A stretch of 64,000 nucleotides of DNA from Rosistilla carotiformis (lineage in GTDB: Bacteria; Planctomycetota; Planctomycetia; Pirellulales; Pirellulaceae), in the NCBI RefSeq assembly GCF_007753095.1, contig NZ_CP036348.1, positions 4,563,311 to 4,627,310 of the forward strand, given 5' to 3'. The notes beneath the pieces were generated by a model. The model had not been told where the DNA came from, did not search any database, and saw only the letters and a list, made by a program, of their open reading frames with translations. The position numbers were made by a program, and so were the translations under genes. Numbering within the stretch: the stretch's first letter is position 1; each line of letters opens with the position of its first letter. Shown here in pieces: positions 19,777 through 28,505 of this stretch.

Positions 19777-21060
19777 TTATTCGTCATCGGCTGGCGGTTT
19801 GGGCTCCGCCTGCTGGACTTGCTTCTCCAGTTGCTTCATTCTTTCCATCAACTCCTGGACCTGTTTTCGCAGTCGCACCACTTCGCTGGCGTCATCGCTG
19901 TTCGGAGTGACCACGGGTGGAATCCCTTCCGACGTTGGATTCGAATCCGGAGTCGGGATCTTACGCGGCGCAGGCGTTTCAATCGGCTGGGGTGCCAAGA
20001 CAGGTGGCGCCGCGGGCGTTGCGAACGACTCCATCGGTGCTGGGCGAGGAACTTGCCGCGGTGCACGCGGACCGAGGAAACTGTCGATCGAACGCCCCAC
20101 ATCCTGCAGGATCTCGCCCACATTGGCTCCCGGACGGATCACGATCCCCGGCTGCATCATGCGTTCCTCGACCGTCGACTCCGGCAACGGCTGCCTCGAA
20201 CCGCCCAGCGTGATCGCTTTTCGGCGCAGAACACGATCTTGGTAGTACCCGATTTCAACCGAATCGCCGGCCCGAGCCGACCGCATGTATTCGGTCAGCT
20301 CGCGTGCGCCGTACATCACTTGGCCATCGATCGAAACGATCGTATCGCCAGGGCGGATGCCGATCGATTCCGCTGGCGAACTCGCAGCGACAGCGACCAC
20401 GCGGGCACCACGCAGGGCTGGCGCACCGCTGAGATTCGGAGACGAGTCTTCGACAGTTACTCCCAAAGCGGCGCGTCCCTGTTCCATCGGGGGATTCCGC
20501 GTTTCGCTGGCTCCGCGATCGGGAACCGCATCGACCGCGGGTGGGGGCGCGTCGGACATTGTGCTGCGGAGTTCAAAAAACTGTCCCGACCGGGAGACTT
20601 CAATCGAGACAGGATCGCCCGCTTGCAATGCGCTGAGGGCCGAAGCGACATCTTCGATCGTCGTCGTTTGCTGGTCGTTCAGCTTCGTCAAGACATCCCC
20701 CTTCAGAAGCCCGGCTTGCGCCGCTGGCGAGAGCTCGCGAACGCTAAGCACGGTCAGACCGGTCCGATCGGCGCGTTCTTCGGCAACGATCCCCAAAGAA
20801 GGTCGATCTCGGGGAGCGACAGCATCGGCACCTGGATTCGGATCTTGCCCGGGCAACAAATAAGGTTCAGGCAACGCGGCCGATTTCGCTCGCGGCTTGG
20901 TTGCCGGCGGCACAGCCGCGGGTGTTTCGCCAATCACGACCGGGTCGGCAGGCGTCGGTGCGGGGAGCTGTTGACCGAAGGCGGGGCTGACGACCAAAAC
21001 GGTCACCAACGGAAGCTCGCAGGTAACAAAAAACGCCGACTTTACGAAACGCCTGAACAT
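19777..21060 (-). CDS. Exported protein with two PDZ domains and C-terminal coiled coil
   Basis: 427 residues. An N-terminal hydrophobic signal (PLVTVLVVSPAFGQQ) directs export. PDZ domain 1 (about 98-175) includes LSPAAQAGLLKGDVLTKLND. PDZ domain 2 (about 195-285) includes SSPAESIGIRPGDTIVSIDG. A proline-rich linker follows, then a heptad-like region (VVRLRKQVQELMERMKQLEK) near the C-terminus. No trypsin-like protease domain is present, so this is not DegP/HtrA despite the PDZ pair. It may be an adaptor or sensor for envelope peptides. The ATG is preceded by GGGAGG at good spacing. It stands alone on its strand. Confidence 0.85.
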   Translation of the reverse strand: MFRRFVKSAFFVTCELPLVTVLVVSPAFGQQLPAPTPADPVVIGETPAAVPPATKPRAKSAALPEPYLLPGQDPNPGADAVAPRDRPSLGIVAEERADRTGLTVLSVRELSPAAQAGLLKGDVLTKLNDQQTTTIEDVASALSALQAGDPVSIEVSRSGQFFELRSTMSDAPPPAVDAVPDRGASETRNPPMEQGRAALGVTVEDSSPNLSGAPALRGARVVAVAASSPAESIGIRPGDTIVSIDGQVMYGARELTEYMRSARAGDSVEIGYYQDRVLRRKAITLGGSRQPLPESTVEERMMQPGIVIRPGANVGEILQDVGRSIDSFLGPRAPRQVPRPAPMESFATPAAPPVLAPQPIETPAPRKIPTPDSNPTSEGIPPVVTPNSDDASEVVRLRKQVQELMERMKQLEKQVQQAEPKPPADDE

Positions 21061-21253
21061 CGGAGACCTCCCTCTGATCGATTTGAATTGGAACGACTAC
21101 ATTGTAGCGGAAAGGCGGGCATCCACCGCAAGCGATATCCTGCAGCCAGGGCGATGCAACTTTCGCGAATCGACGGATCGCTGACCTCACAATCAAACGC
21201 ACAACGCCCCTGCCGTTGACGAATCACCTGACGGCCAATCGGAGAATAGACGA

Positions 21254-22210
21254 TTGAACGACCTAACCATCCGGCCCCCTCGGCCCACTGAATCGAGCCA
21301 AATTGTCGCGTTGCTGACAACTGGCGAATCCGAGATGCGACGACACTTGATCACGTCGTCGGTTGCCGGCGCCCTGAAGAACCCCGATGCCAAAACAGTC
21401 TGCCTCGTTGTGGAGCAGCAAGACACGCTGCAAGCCGCGGCGATTGCATCGGCGTTGCCTGGGGGAACGGGAGTGATTGTCGGCCTGCGGGTTCGCGACG
21501 ACGAATCCGGCAACTCGACATCACTCGACCGACAAGCGATCGCCCGCCGATTGTTCGAACGTCTACGCGAGTACCTGCAATCTCTGGACGTTTGCTTTGT
21601 TCAGGCGACCTGCGATATCAAGGAACCACCGACGGAACTCATCGCCGCGGGGATGCAACATCTTGCCGACCTGCAATACCTTTCGGCCGAAGCGGCAGCG
21701 ATGACCGATACACCGTCGCCGCAGTTGACATTTATCGATGCGACTGCAATTTCCGAGAGCGAACTCGAAGAATTGACCCGCCAAACCTACATCGATACGC
21801 GAGACTGCCCCTCGATGAATCAATACCGCAGCGCCGCAGAAACGCTTGCCTCGTATCGCGCGATGCCGCAACACGATCCGTCGGCATGGCGAATCGCCCA
21901 ACTCGACGGCGTCTCTATCGGCTGCGTCCTGACCCTGCCGTTTGTCGATTCGAGCGCGTTGGAACTGACCTACATGGGCATCGTACCCAGCGCCCGTGGA
22001 CACCGATGGGGCGCATCGCTGGTTGCCGAAGCAGGCCGGATCGCAAGGCAACGTGCGCTTCAGACCGTCAACCTGGGCGTTGACCGAAACAACGATCCCG
22101 CCCAAAGCGTCTACGAAAGATTCGGCTTTACCGCATTCTTCGGCGAAGCGGTGTGGGGTCGCAGAATCGACCAAGATCTTCCACCGTCGGACACTCAGCC
22201 CGAGTCCTAA
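21254..22210 (+). CDS. GNAT family N-acetyltransferase
   Basis: 318 residues. The C-terminal half contains the acetyl-CoA-binding motif A (MGIVPSARGHRWGASLVAEA). It is followed by VNLGVDRNNDPAQSVYERFG, the classic end of a GNAT domain. The N-terminal half (LTIRPPRPTESSQIVALLTT and following) may be a degenerate GNAT domain, giving a tandem architecture. It transfers an acetyl group from acetyl-CoA to an unknown amine in the cytoplasm. Its 3' end converges on the SurA-like gene through a short region with two hairpins. Confidence 0.85.
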   Translation: MNDLTIRPPRPTESSQIVALLTTGESEMRRHLITSSVAGALKNPDAKTVCLVVEQQDTLQAAAIASALPGGTGVIVGLRVRDDESGNSTSLDRQAIARRLFERLREYLQSLDVCFVQATCDIKEPPTELIAAGMQHLADLQYLSAEAAAMTDTPSPQLTFIDATAISESELEELTRQTYIDTRDCPSMNQYRSAAETLASYRAMPQHDPSAWRIAQLDGVSIGCVLTLPFVDSSALELTYMGIVPSARGHRWGASLVAEAGRIARQRALQTVNLGVDRNNDPAQSVYERFGFTAFFGEAVWGRRIDQDLPPSDTQPES

Positions 22211-22211
22211 T

Positions 22212-22268
22212 CAGCGACCGACGAAGCATCGGCCGCTGGGTTCAATCCGTCGCCGCGAATGGCGACGG
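22212..22268. other. Two tandem hairpins between convergent genes
   Basis: CAGCGACCGA (22212-22221) pairs with TCGGCCGCTG (22229-22238) with one mismatch. CCGTCGCC (22247-22254) pairs perfectly with GGCGACGG (22261-22268). They fill the 69-nt gap between the convergent genes and may end transcription from both sides, though neither has an adjacent T run within the gap. Confidence 0.5.
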
Positions 22269-22279
22269 GCTATCGGTGG

Positions 22280-24094
22280 CTAGCGTTTTTCAGCCGATGG
22301 CGTGGCAGCCAAACGGCCGTCTTGCGTCGTGCCTGCCAAGTAGTTGTCGATCTGACTTGCGTTCTTCAGTTCGTCGAACTTTTCGGCCATCGCAACCCGC
22401 GTCTTCTTTTCCGTTAAATCGCGAACCAATTGCTCACGGATTTGATCGTCCATGTCCGCAACGATTGGATTGGTGCGGCCCTGACAACGCATGATGATGT
22501 AACGATCACCTGTCGCTACGATTCCGCTCAACTCACCCGGTTGCAAACGGAACGCTTCGTCTTCAACCGCTGGTTGACCGCCGTGGCGGCGGATCGGTGG
22601 CACGCGTCCCAGATTGCTTTGCGAAACCGGTTCGATCGAATACTGTTCGGCCAACTGACCAAAGAACTCTTCGGTCGGATTGGCTCGGGCCATGTCCCAA
22701 ACCTGTTGAGCACTCTTTTGGTCCGACAAGACGATCGCCAAAACTTCAACGCGTTCGCCAAAGTTTGACTGGAAGCCCTTTCGCAGGTCTTCATCGCTGA
22801 TCTTGACGCTCGCCTGAACCATCTTCTTCAACGCGACCGATGGCCAAACGGCATCTTGGACATAAAGTTCTTCGCTGACGCCCTGTTCACTGGTAACACT
22901 GGCCAACCATTTCTGAACGTCCGGCTTGCCGTCGGCAGTGACCATTCCGTAGCTCTCGGCAGCACGGGCAACCTCAGCCGTCAATTCTTCCTGAGTGACC
23001 TGCAGGTTCTGCTTCTTCAACTCTTGCTCCAGCAGCGTGCGATTGATTTCGCCGTCCAGAACCTCGAGACCGTGACGCTTGAGCGTTTCAGCAATCACTT
23101 GCGCCAAAGTCAGCTGTTGACCGTTGATCAACGCGGCCGCACCGGGATATTGTTTCCTCAGTTCAGGGTTTGCCAAAACGTTCACGACCTGAGCTTGTTG
23201 CTGCAGCTTCTGGAACAACTCCGTTCCCGAGACGCGCATCTTTTGGTCGCGGATCCGATCGGTGATTTGTTGGCGGATCGCAGCGATCTGCTGCGCCGGT
23301 GGATGCATCGCGGGCAAGTGCTTCACGCATTGCAACATGATCCATTGATCGGCGATTTGAAACGGAGCGGAGATTTCGTTTGGCTTCAATGAAAACGCGA
23401 CCTCTTCAAACTTGGGATCGCTGGTATGCCGATGAACGGGAGGGATCATACCTCGCACGCTTGCACTGGCTTCGTCTTCACTGAAGTCTTTGGCCAATTG
23501 ACCGAACTGCGATGGATCGGCAGTCGAACGAGCATGCAATTGCTCGGCGACCTGCTGCTTACCCACCATGATCATCCGACACTTGACCGATTCACCGTAC
23601 TGAGCGGCGAACGCTTGATTGAATTCTTCCGCACTCACCTCAGTCTCTTTAGCGACCAAGGTCTGCAGGGCGATCATCGGCCAAACGATATCGCGACGAT
23701 ACTCTGACGGGGAGATCTTGCGTTCCTGTTGCAACATCTGAAGATAGCGATCGACCGACAAACCAAACTTGGCCGCGATCCGACCGATTTCCTCTTCGAC
23801 GTCTTTGTTGGTGATCGTGATGTTGTTCTGCTTGCAGGCCTGCAGGATCAGATACTTATTAACCATGCTTTCGAGCACGTCTTCGCCGTGACGACGCAGG
23901 GCTTCGTCCCCCAATGCCTTCCGCGACAACGACGTACCGTTGACTACCGCAACGACCTCGTTTTGCGTTGGCGCGGGAGCGGCTTGTTGCGCGGTGGCGA
24001 GTTGGGCGACCGACAGCGCGATCGCGAAAGTCGATGTAAAAACCAAGCCGCGGGCCGCGGCAAGGCGATGTGTTTTTGTTTTCAGGGTCGTCAT
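22280..24094 (-). CDS. Tandemly duplicated SurA/PpiC-like periplasmic foldase
   Basis: About 604 residues with an export signal (FTSTFAIALSVAQLATAQQ). It is built from two related halves. Each begins with a SurA-N-like helical domain (VVAVVNGTSLSRKALGDEAL; AALINGQQLTLAQVIAETLK). Each continues with a matching core (RRDIVWPMIALQTLVAKETE; VQDAVWPSVALKKMVQASVK) and ends in a parvulin-like domain (FGQLAKDFSEDEASASVRGM, FEEVAFSLKPNEISAPF; FFGQLAEQYSIEPVSQSNLG, EDEAFRLQPGELSGIV). It probably chaperones or isomerises prolyl bonds in exported proteins. The ATG at 24094 has AGGAG at ideal spacing; the longer frame from 24154 lacks one. Confidence 0.88.
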   Translation of the reverse strand: MTTLKTKTHRLAAARGLVFTSTFAIALSVAQLATAQQAAPAPTQNEVVAVVNGTSLSRKALGDEALRRHGEDVLESMVNKYLILQACKQNNITITNKDVEEEIGRIAAKFGLSVDRYLQMLQQERKISPSEYRRDIVWPMIALQTLVAKETEVSAEEFNQAFAAQYGESVKCRMIMVGKQQVAEQLHARSTADPSQFGQLAKDFSEDEASASVRGMIPPVHRHTSDPKFEEVAFSLKPNEISAPFQIADQWIMLQCVKHLPAMHPPAQQIAAIRQQITDRIRDQKMRVSGTELFQKLQQQAQVVNVLANPELRKQYPGAAALINGQQLTLAQVIAETLKRHGLEVLDGEINRTLLEQELKKQNLQVTQEELTAEVARAAESYGMVTADGKPDVQKWLASVTSEQGVSEELYVQDAVWPSVALKKMVQASVKISDEDLRKGFQSNFGERVEVLAIVLSDQKSAQQVWDMARANPTEEFFGQLAEQYSIEPVSQSNLGRVPPIRRHGGQPAVEDEAFRLQPGELSGIVATGDRYIIMRCQGRTNPIVADMDDQIREQLVRDLTEKKTRVAMAEKFDELKNASQIDNYLAGTTQDGRLAATPSAEKR

Positions 24095-24395
24095 CCGGCC
24101 TCTCCTTAAACCATCGAGCGACATTGAATCGAATCCATTCGTTCGGCTGAACACAAGCTCGGACTGCTCAGGCGACAGGAACAGAGTAGAAAAATTTTCC
24201 GTTTTGGCTCAAGACCAACTTCGAAAAAGTCGACAGCGTCTGTCGCTGGGATTCGGTGTCGGAAAAAAAGAGGCGGAGTGGCGAAGTTCCATCTGGACAC
24301 GCAACCCGTTGGACCGCTACCGTCCAGGTCGTTGCCAGGCTCTCGAAGTATGGCCTGACTTGCTCGATCTAAATCTTGCCAAAGGGAATTAGGCA

Positions 24396-24647
24396 ATGGT
24401 CAACGTAAACTTTTTTGATTGGATGCGTCAGGGTGTGAAGCAATCGGTACTGCTGGGCGTCAGCGATGCGATTGAAACGATGGGCACCCCTGCCGAAACC
24501 GAAACGATGGATCCCGATATCCTCGCGTTCCTGCGAGCCGACGGCGATTCGGAAACAAAACGCGTGGGTGCCCGCCCTCAACGTGGCGGTGCTCGCAAAC
24601 GTCTGGGCAAATCGTTGAACGATCTGGACTCCGCAAAGACGGCTTAA
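24396..24647 (+). CDS. Small unknown 83-residue protein
   Basis: It begins MVNVNFFDWMRQGVKQSVLL, has an acidic middle (ETETMDPDILAFL) and a basic C-terminus rich in Arg, Gly and Lys (RVGARPQRGGARKRLGKSLN). There is no signal peptide. The codon pattern looks coding, and the ATG follows GGGAATTAGGCA, a weak ribosome-binding site. It diverges from the SurA-like gene. The basic tail could contact nucleic acid. I do not recognise the family. Confidence 0.6.
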   Translation: MVNVNFFDWMRQGVKQSVLLGVSDAIETMGTPAETETMDPDILAFLRADGDSETKRVGARPQRGGARKRLGKSLNDLDSAKTA

Positions 24648-24733
24648 GTTCAGCCTCCGCCCTACCACAACCCGTCGTGGCGTGCTGGCGACGCGCCGCG
24701 TACTGGGTACAAGATCGGTCGCCATCGCGTTGG

Positions 24734-25948
24734 CTAAACGATCTTACCGGTCGATCCGCCCGCTGCTAAAGCCATTTCGACCACGTGGATCAATCGATCG
24801 AGATCCTCGTCGTTGTTGTAGACATGCACGCTGGCTCGAACCCCGCCTCCGCGACAACTGAGCACCACGTCGTGCTGCAATCCGATGCCGCGCACTTCGG
24901 CGGGGGAGACGCCTGGCACATCAAACACCACGATGCTGCTGCGATGCGGCTCCTGCCAAGGGTTTAAAACGGTTGCTCCCGCCTTTTGCAACCGGTCGAT
25001 CAAGGTTTCGGCCGTCCGAAGCACTCTCTGGGCGATCGCTTCGGGACCATGAACCTCGATGACTTTCCAAAACATCGCGGCGCTCTCAGCCAACGACAGC
25101 AGCCCCACCATGTTGGCCGATCCCGCTTCGAAACGCGAAGCCTCCGGTCGTAGGTCCAATCGCGCGTTCCCGAAGTCGGCTGCGTTACGGACGCTATGCC
25201 AACCGACATGCGTGCATCGCAAAGTGTCGATATGCTCGCGGCGGATGTATGCGAACCCAGCCCCTTCGGGCCCCAGCATCCATTTATGGCCGTCGGCTGC
25301 CAAAAAATCGATCGGTGTCCGTGAGACATCGATCGGATAGATCCCCATCCCTTGAATGGCGTCCACAAATAGCAGCGCCCCGCGCGAATGCACCAATTCC
25401 GCCAGCTGATCTAGATCGACGCGATAGCCCGACGCATATCCGACCCAACTGATCGCAACGATGCGGGTGCGGGAATCGATTTGCGCTGCGATTTGGTCCA
25501 GACAGACTTCACCGCCGGGGCATTCGATACTGCGAACTTCCACCCCTTTGGATTGTTGGTTGTCCCAGGGCAACCGATTCGACGGAAATTCCCCGGCGAA
25601 CGTGACAACATTGTCCCCCGATTTCCAAGGAAACCCTTCGGCGACCAAGTTGACGCCGTGGGAAGTGTTGGGAATCATGGCAATCTCCGCGGGCGAGGCT
25701 CCGATCCAACGGGCGACCCCGCTGCGGAACGACTCCACCCCTTTGGACCATTGCGGCCACAACGTTGTAGCGGTGTGAGCGGCTTCATCGGCGAAGGCGA
25801 CCATCCGCGTTTGAGCCGGGGCCGACAAGGGAGCGACCGCGGCATGGTCAAAATAAGCCCAACGCAACGTGATTGGCATTTGGGAACGCCACCATTGCCA
25901 AGGGTCGCTTTGAAGTGAAATATCGGTGGATTGCGGTTGGTCTGACAT
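24734..25948 (-). CDS. Class V aminotransferase-fold PLP enzyme (cysteine desulfurase-like)
   Basis: 404 residues. Fold type I, class V landmarks are the N-terminal AYFDHAAVAPLSAPA (31-45), NTSHGVNLVAEGF around the phosphate site, the conserved Asp/Gln in FVDAIQGMG (D196), and the Schiff-base lysine K222 in DGHKWMLGPEG. The C-terminal SCRGGGVRASVHVYNNDEDL resembles the R-x-S segment of the family that binds the substrate carboxylate. It is related to IscS/SufS/CsdA and to isopenicillin-N-epimerase-like proteins. No iron-sulfur assembly genes adjoin it. The active-site cysteine loop of true desulfurases is not convincingly seen, so the reaction is uncertain. Confidence 0.85.
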   Translation of the reverse strand: MSDQPQSTDISLQSDPWQWWRSQMPITLRWAYFDHAAVAPLSAPAQTRMVAFADEAAHTATTLWPQWSKGVESFRSGVARWIGASPAEIAMIPNTSHGVNLVAEGFPWKSGDNVVTFAGEFPSNRLPWDNQQSKGVEVRSIECPGGEVCLDQIAAQIDSRTRIVAISWVGYASGYRVDLDQLAELVHSRGALLFVDAIQGMGIYPIDVSRTPIDFLAADGHKWMLGPEGAGFAYIRREHIDTLRCTHVGWHSVRNAADFGNARLDLRPEASRFEAGSANMVGLLSLAESAAMFWKVIEVHGPEAIAQRVLRTAETLIDRLQKAGATVLNPWQEPHRSSIVVFDVPGVSPAEVRGIGLQHDVVLSCRGGGVRASVHVYNNDEDLDRLIHVVEMALAAGGSTGKIV

Positions 25949-26095
25949 GCATAATCACTAAAATACGAGCCACCTACAGAACGAACAAAGATTCGTGCCA
26001 TTCGGCTTGGGTGAAACACTTTTCTTTAACTATACTGATGCACTTGGCTTTCCAACATGCACGTCAGTCCCGAGATAATAAGCCGAGGATCGTTG

Positions 26096-26299
26096 ATGCC
26101 CAAGGCACTTTGCCTAATCAGCCTTGTGGTGGCTGCTCTGTTATTCATCCTATTCGCCGCCGATTTCGGAATGAGCATGGCGGGTATGGACGATGTTGCG
26201 CCCTTTCAAGGGGCCAGCATGATGATGGACATCGCCTTTTTGATACTCAGCATCACCCTGGGCGTGCTCAGCTGGATGACGTTCCGCGAGCAGGTCTGA
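26096..26299 (+). CDS. Small membrane protein of 67 residues
   Basis: Two hydrophobic stretches are visible: ALCLISLVVAALLFILFAAD near the N-terminus and MDIAFLILSITLGVLSWMTF near the C-terminus. They are separated by a short polar loop with GMDDVAPFQG. The ATG at 26096 has GAGGA about 6 nt upstream, which is better than the upstream in-frame start at 26057. It is predicted to sit in the inner membrane with two helices and both ends on one side. Function unknown. A symmetrical terminator lies just downstream. Confidence 0.75.
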   Translation: MPKALCLISLVVAALLFILFAADFGMSMAGMDDVAPFQGASMMMDIAFLILSITLGVLSWMTFREQV

Positions 26300-26343
26300 C
26301 GGGCCCCGGTCGTGCGGGCCAATTGTGCCCGACCCAAAAAATG

Positions 26344-26377
26344 AAAGAGGACCGAAGCATATGCTCCGGCCCTCTTT
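26344..26377. terminator. Bidirectional terminator between convergent genes
   Basis: Bases 26344-26360 pair with 26361-26377 along 17 positions with only two G-U type mismatches, starting AAAGAGG and ending CCTCTTT. It sits between the small membrane protein gene and the convergent YTV gene and could stop transcription from both sides. Confidence 0.7.
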
Positions 26378-26416
26378 GCGTTTCTTCAGCAGACCCTTTG
26401 CGGGCTGATCAGCTTC

Positions 26417-28057
26417 TTAGCATCCGCAGCCGCTGTCGCAGCAAGATGGTGCTGGGCAGCAAACTTGAACTGGAACTTGCTTGCAGATCGTTCGTGGAAC
26501 GCAGCGAGTGACAGTGTAAGGTTCGCAAACCTTTTCGCACTTAGGAACGCAGATCGTCTTGGTGTAGCATTCCTTCTGCATCGTGGTGCAGCATACAGTG
26601 CGAGTTCGGCACTCAGGAACCATTTTGCACACTTTGTAGGTGCAGGTCTTGGTGCGTGGTTCGCAAACCATGCGGCAAACGGTGTAGTTGCAGGTCTTGG
26701 TGCGTGGTTCGCAAACCATGCGGCAGACGGTGTAGTTGCAAGTCTTTTGACGTTGCTCACAAACCATGCGGCAGACCTTGTAGGTGCAAGTCTTTTGGCG
26801 TGGTTCGCAAACCATGCGGCAAACTTTGTAGGTGCAGGTCTTTTGGCGTGGTTCGCAAACCATACGGCAAACGGTGTAGTTGCAAGTCTTTTGGCGTGGT
26901 TCGCAAACCATGCGGCAGACGGTGTAGTTGCAAACTTTCGTGCGGCATTCAGGAACGCGACGGCAAACCGTGTAGCAAACTTCCTTCGTGCGGCATTCAG
27001 GTACTTGACGGCAAACGGTGTAAGGGCATTCCACCGTGTAGCATTCGCGACGATAGCGAGTGCAGGTGATTTCCTTCGTTTCGCAAGTTGGAACCCAAAC
27101 CTTCTTGGTGCACACGCGAGGAGCACATTGATAGGTTTCGGTGCGGCAGCAGCCGGGGGTGTAAACATTCTTGCATTGGCAAGGATCCCAAGTGCATGTG
27201 CCTGGTTCACGGATCACGCGGGTGCGTGTTGGTCCGGGAACTTCGTAGGACTGAGTGTCCCAATGGCCGCCACGAACTTGAATCGTGCGGGTGTAGGTCT
27301 CAGGAACCATGCGGCTCTTGGTGATCGTTCGGCTGCGTTGTTCTTTAACGGTGTTGTAAACGGTGTAGTTTACAGTCCGTGTCTTCTGCTCTTGAACGTT
27401 ACGATAAACGGTGTAGTTGATCGTGCGTTGCTTCGTCTCGTACACAGGCTTTTGAACTGTGTAGTTGATGACGCGAGTCTTGGTCTCGTACACAGGCTTT
27501 TGAACCGTGTAGTTGATGACGCGAGTCTTGGTTTCGTACACAGGTCGTTGAACCGTGTAGTTGATGACGCGAGTCTTGGTCTCGTACACAGGCTTTTGAA
27601 CCGTGTAATTGATGACGCGAGTCTTGGTCTCGTACACAGGCTTTTGAACCGTGTAGTTGATGACGCGAGTCTTGGTCTCGTACACAGGCTTTTGGACCGT
27701 GTAGTTGATGACCTTGGTGCGTGTTTCGTACACAGGCTTCATGACCGTGTACTGAACTTCTTTCTGAGTCGTCACAGGAACCATGCGCGTCGCTTGAACT
27801 TCGCGTTGTTCGGTGCTGCGGACGTAACGTGTGCGGTAACGGGTCTCTTGGACCTGTTCGTAAACGGTTTCGCGAACCGTCTTCATAACGGTGTGCGTGC
27901 CGCAACCGCCCGACGCTGCAGGAGCAACATCAGACGCGCTGGCGCAACCGCCACAATCTTGGTAGCTGATGGCGTTACAATACGCCGCGTCAGCTGACTT
28001 TGCCGAACCCACAGCCAACATGGCTGCGATCGCTGGCAGAAGCATTAGCTTTCTCAT
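26417..28057 (-). CDS. YTV-repeat cell-wall protein, 16-residue period, Cys-rich C-terminal half
   Basis: 546 residues with a signal peptide (KLMLLPAIAAMLAVGSAKSADA). The mature protein has two repeat fields. Residues about 95-240 hold some nine units of 16 residues of the type NYTVQKPVYETKTRVI. From about 345 to 505 are cysteine-rich units of the same length of the type YTVCRMVCEPRQKTCN. The linker contains GTCTWDPCQCKNVYTPGCC and a Cys-rich tail ends PSCCDSGCGC. YTV proteins are planctomycete-specific and are known in Rhodopirellula baltica as components of the proteinaceous cell wall. The cysteines probably form intermolecular disulfides. The ATG at 28057 has AGGAG 9 nt upstream; the longer frame to 28402 has none. 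Confidence 0.9.
   Translation of the reverse strand: MRKLMLLPAIAAMLAVGSAKSADAAYCNAISYQDCGGCASASDVAPAASGGCGTHTVMKTVRETVYEQVQETRYRTRYVRSTEQREVQATRMVPVTTQKEVQYTVMKPVYETRTKVINYTVQKPVYETKTRVINYTVQKPVYETKTRVINYTVQKPVYETKTRVINYTVQRPVYETKTRVINYTVQKPVYETKTRVINYTVQKPVYETKQRTINYTVYRNVQEQKTRTVNYTVYNTVKEQRSRTITKSRMVPETYTRTIQVRGGHWDTQSYEVPGPTRTRVIREPGTCTWDPCQCKNVYTPGCCRTETYQCAPRVCTKKVWVPTCETKEITCTRYRRECYTVECPYTVCRQVPECRTKEVCYTVCRRVPECRTKVCNYTVCRMVCEPRQKTCNYTVCRMVCEPRQKTCTYKVCRMVCEPRQKTCTYKVCRMVCEQRQKTCNYTVCRMVCEPRTKTCNYTVCRMVCEPRTKTCTYKVCKMVPECRTRTVCCTTMQKECYTKTICVPKCEKVCEPYTVTRCVPRTICKQVPVQVCCPAPSCCDSGCGC
26598..27030 (-). repeat. Cys-rich 48-bp tandem repeats within the YTV gene
   Basis: Near-identical 48-bp units encode 16-residue blocks containing CRMVCE and K-T-C, spaced so that cysteines recur at fixed positions. 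Boundaries are approximate. Confidence 0.8.
27340..27760 (-). repeat. YTV 48-bp tandem repeats
   Basis: About nine 48-bp units encode NYTVQKPVYETKTRVI or variants. Several central copies are almost identical at the DNA level, which suggests recent duplication or gene conversion. Boundaries are approximate. Confidence 0.85.
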
Positions 28058-28505
28058 TTCCCACTCTCCTCGGATCTTGCTTAACGGAAACCTTGCTGGA
28101 TAGACGCTTGAACCTGGTCTGCTCGAGATTGCTCTCGCCACAATTTGCGGGGATGAAGCAAACCATCGACAGCATTGAGACGCGACCCAATCGTGGCAAA
28201 ATAGCCAGGCAGGGTAGACCGCTCTCGGTGCAACAATTTCATCGACTGCGAAAGAATGGTGGGATAGAGAAAGAGTGATGCAAAGAAAAAATAGAACGTT
28301 TGCGTAGTTTGCCACGTTCACCCCATGCGACCTATGCCGGTTGTTCCGGTTAGGTAAAAACCCAAGTGTTGCTCGAGGCCAACAGGCGTTGTTCAAACGC
28401 AATCACCCAACCGTTAGAATCGTTACAGGTATTGGCTTGTTCTAATCCGTCGCCGACGGCGTGCCACGACGCTAAGGCGCCCCCTGCAACCAACCCTGAG
28501 ACCTT
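28058..28505. other. 448-base divergent intergenic region
   Basis: It lies between the YTV gene and rex, which point away from each other. It includes an A-rich run near 28282-28290. I looked for the Rex operator pattern TTGTGA with a downstream TCACAA and did not find a convincing copy. No RNA gene is seen. Confidence 0.4.

Noticed and set aside
27340..27760. Possible CRISPR-like repeats in the first YTV gene
   Set aside because: 48-bp units are contiguous, coding and in frame; no unique spacers.
26465..27997. A 510-codon + strand frame opposite the first YTV gene
   Set aside because: Same cause; the repeat units keep all frames open. The minus-strand gene has the signal peptide and Shine-Dalgarno.
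28058..28402. N-terminal extension of the first YTV protein up to 28402
   Set aside because: It would place 115 residues of non-repetitive sequence before a clear signal peptide, and the ATG at 28057 has a strong Shine-Dalgarno.
28058..28505. Rex operator upstream of rex
   Set aside because: Candidate TTGTTC-like sequences do not form the inverted TTGTGA/TCACAA pattern.
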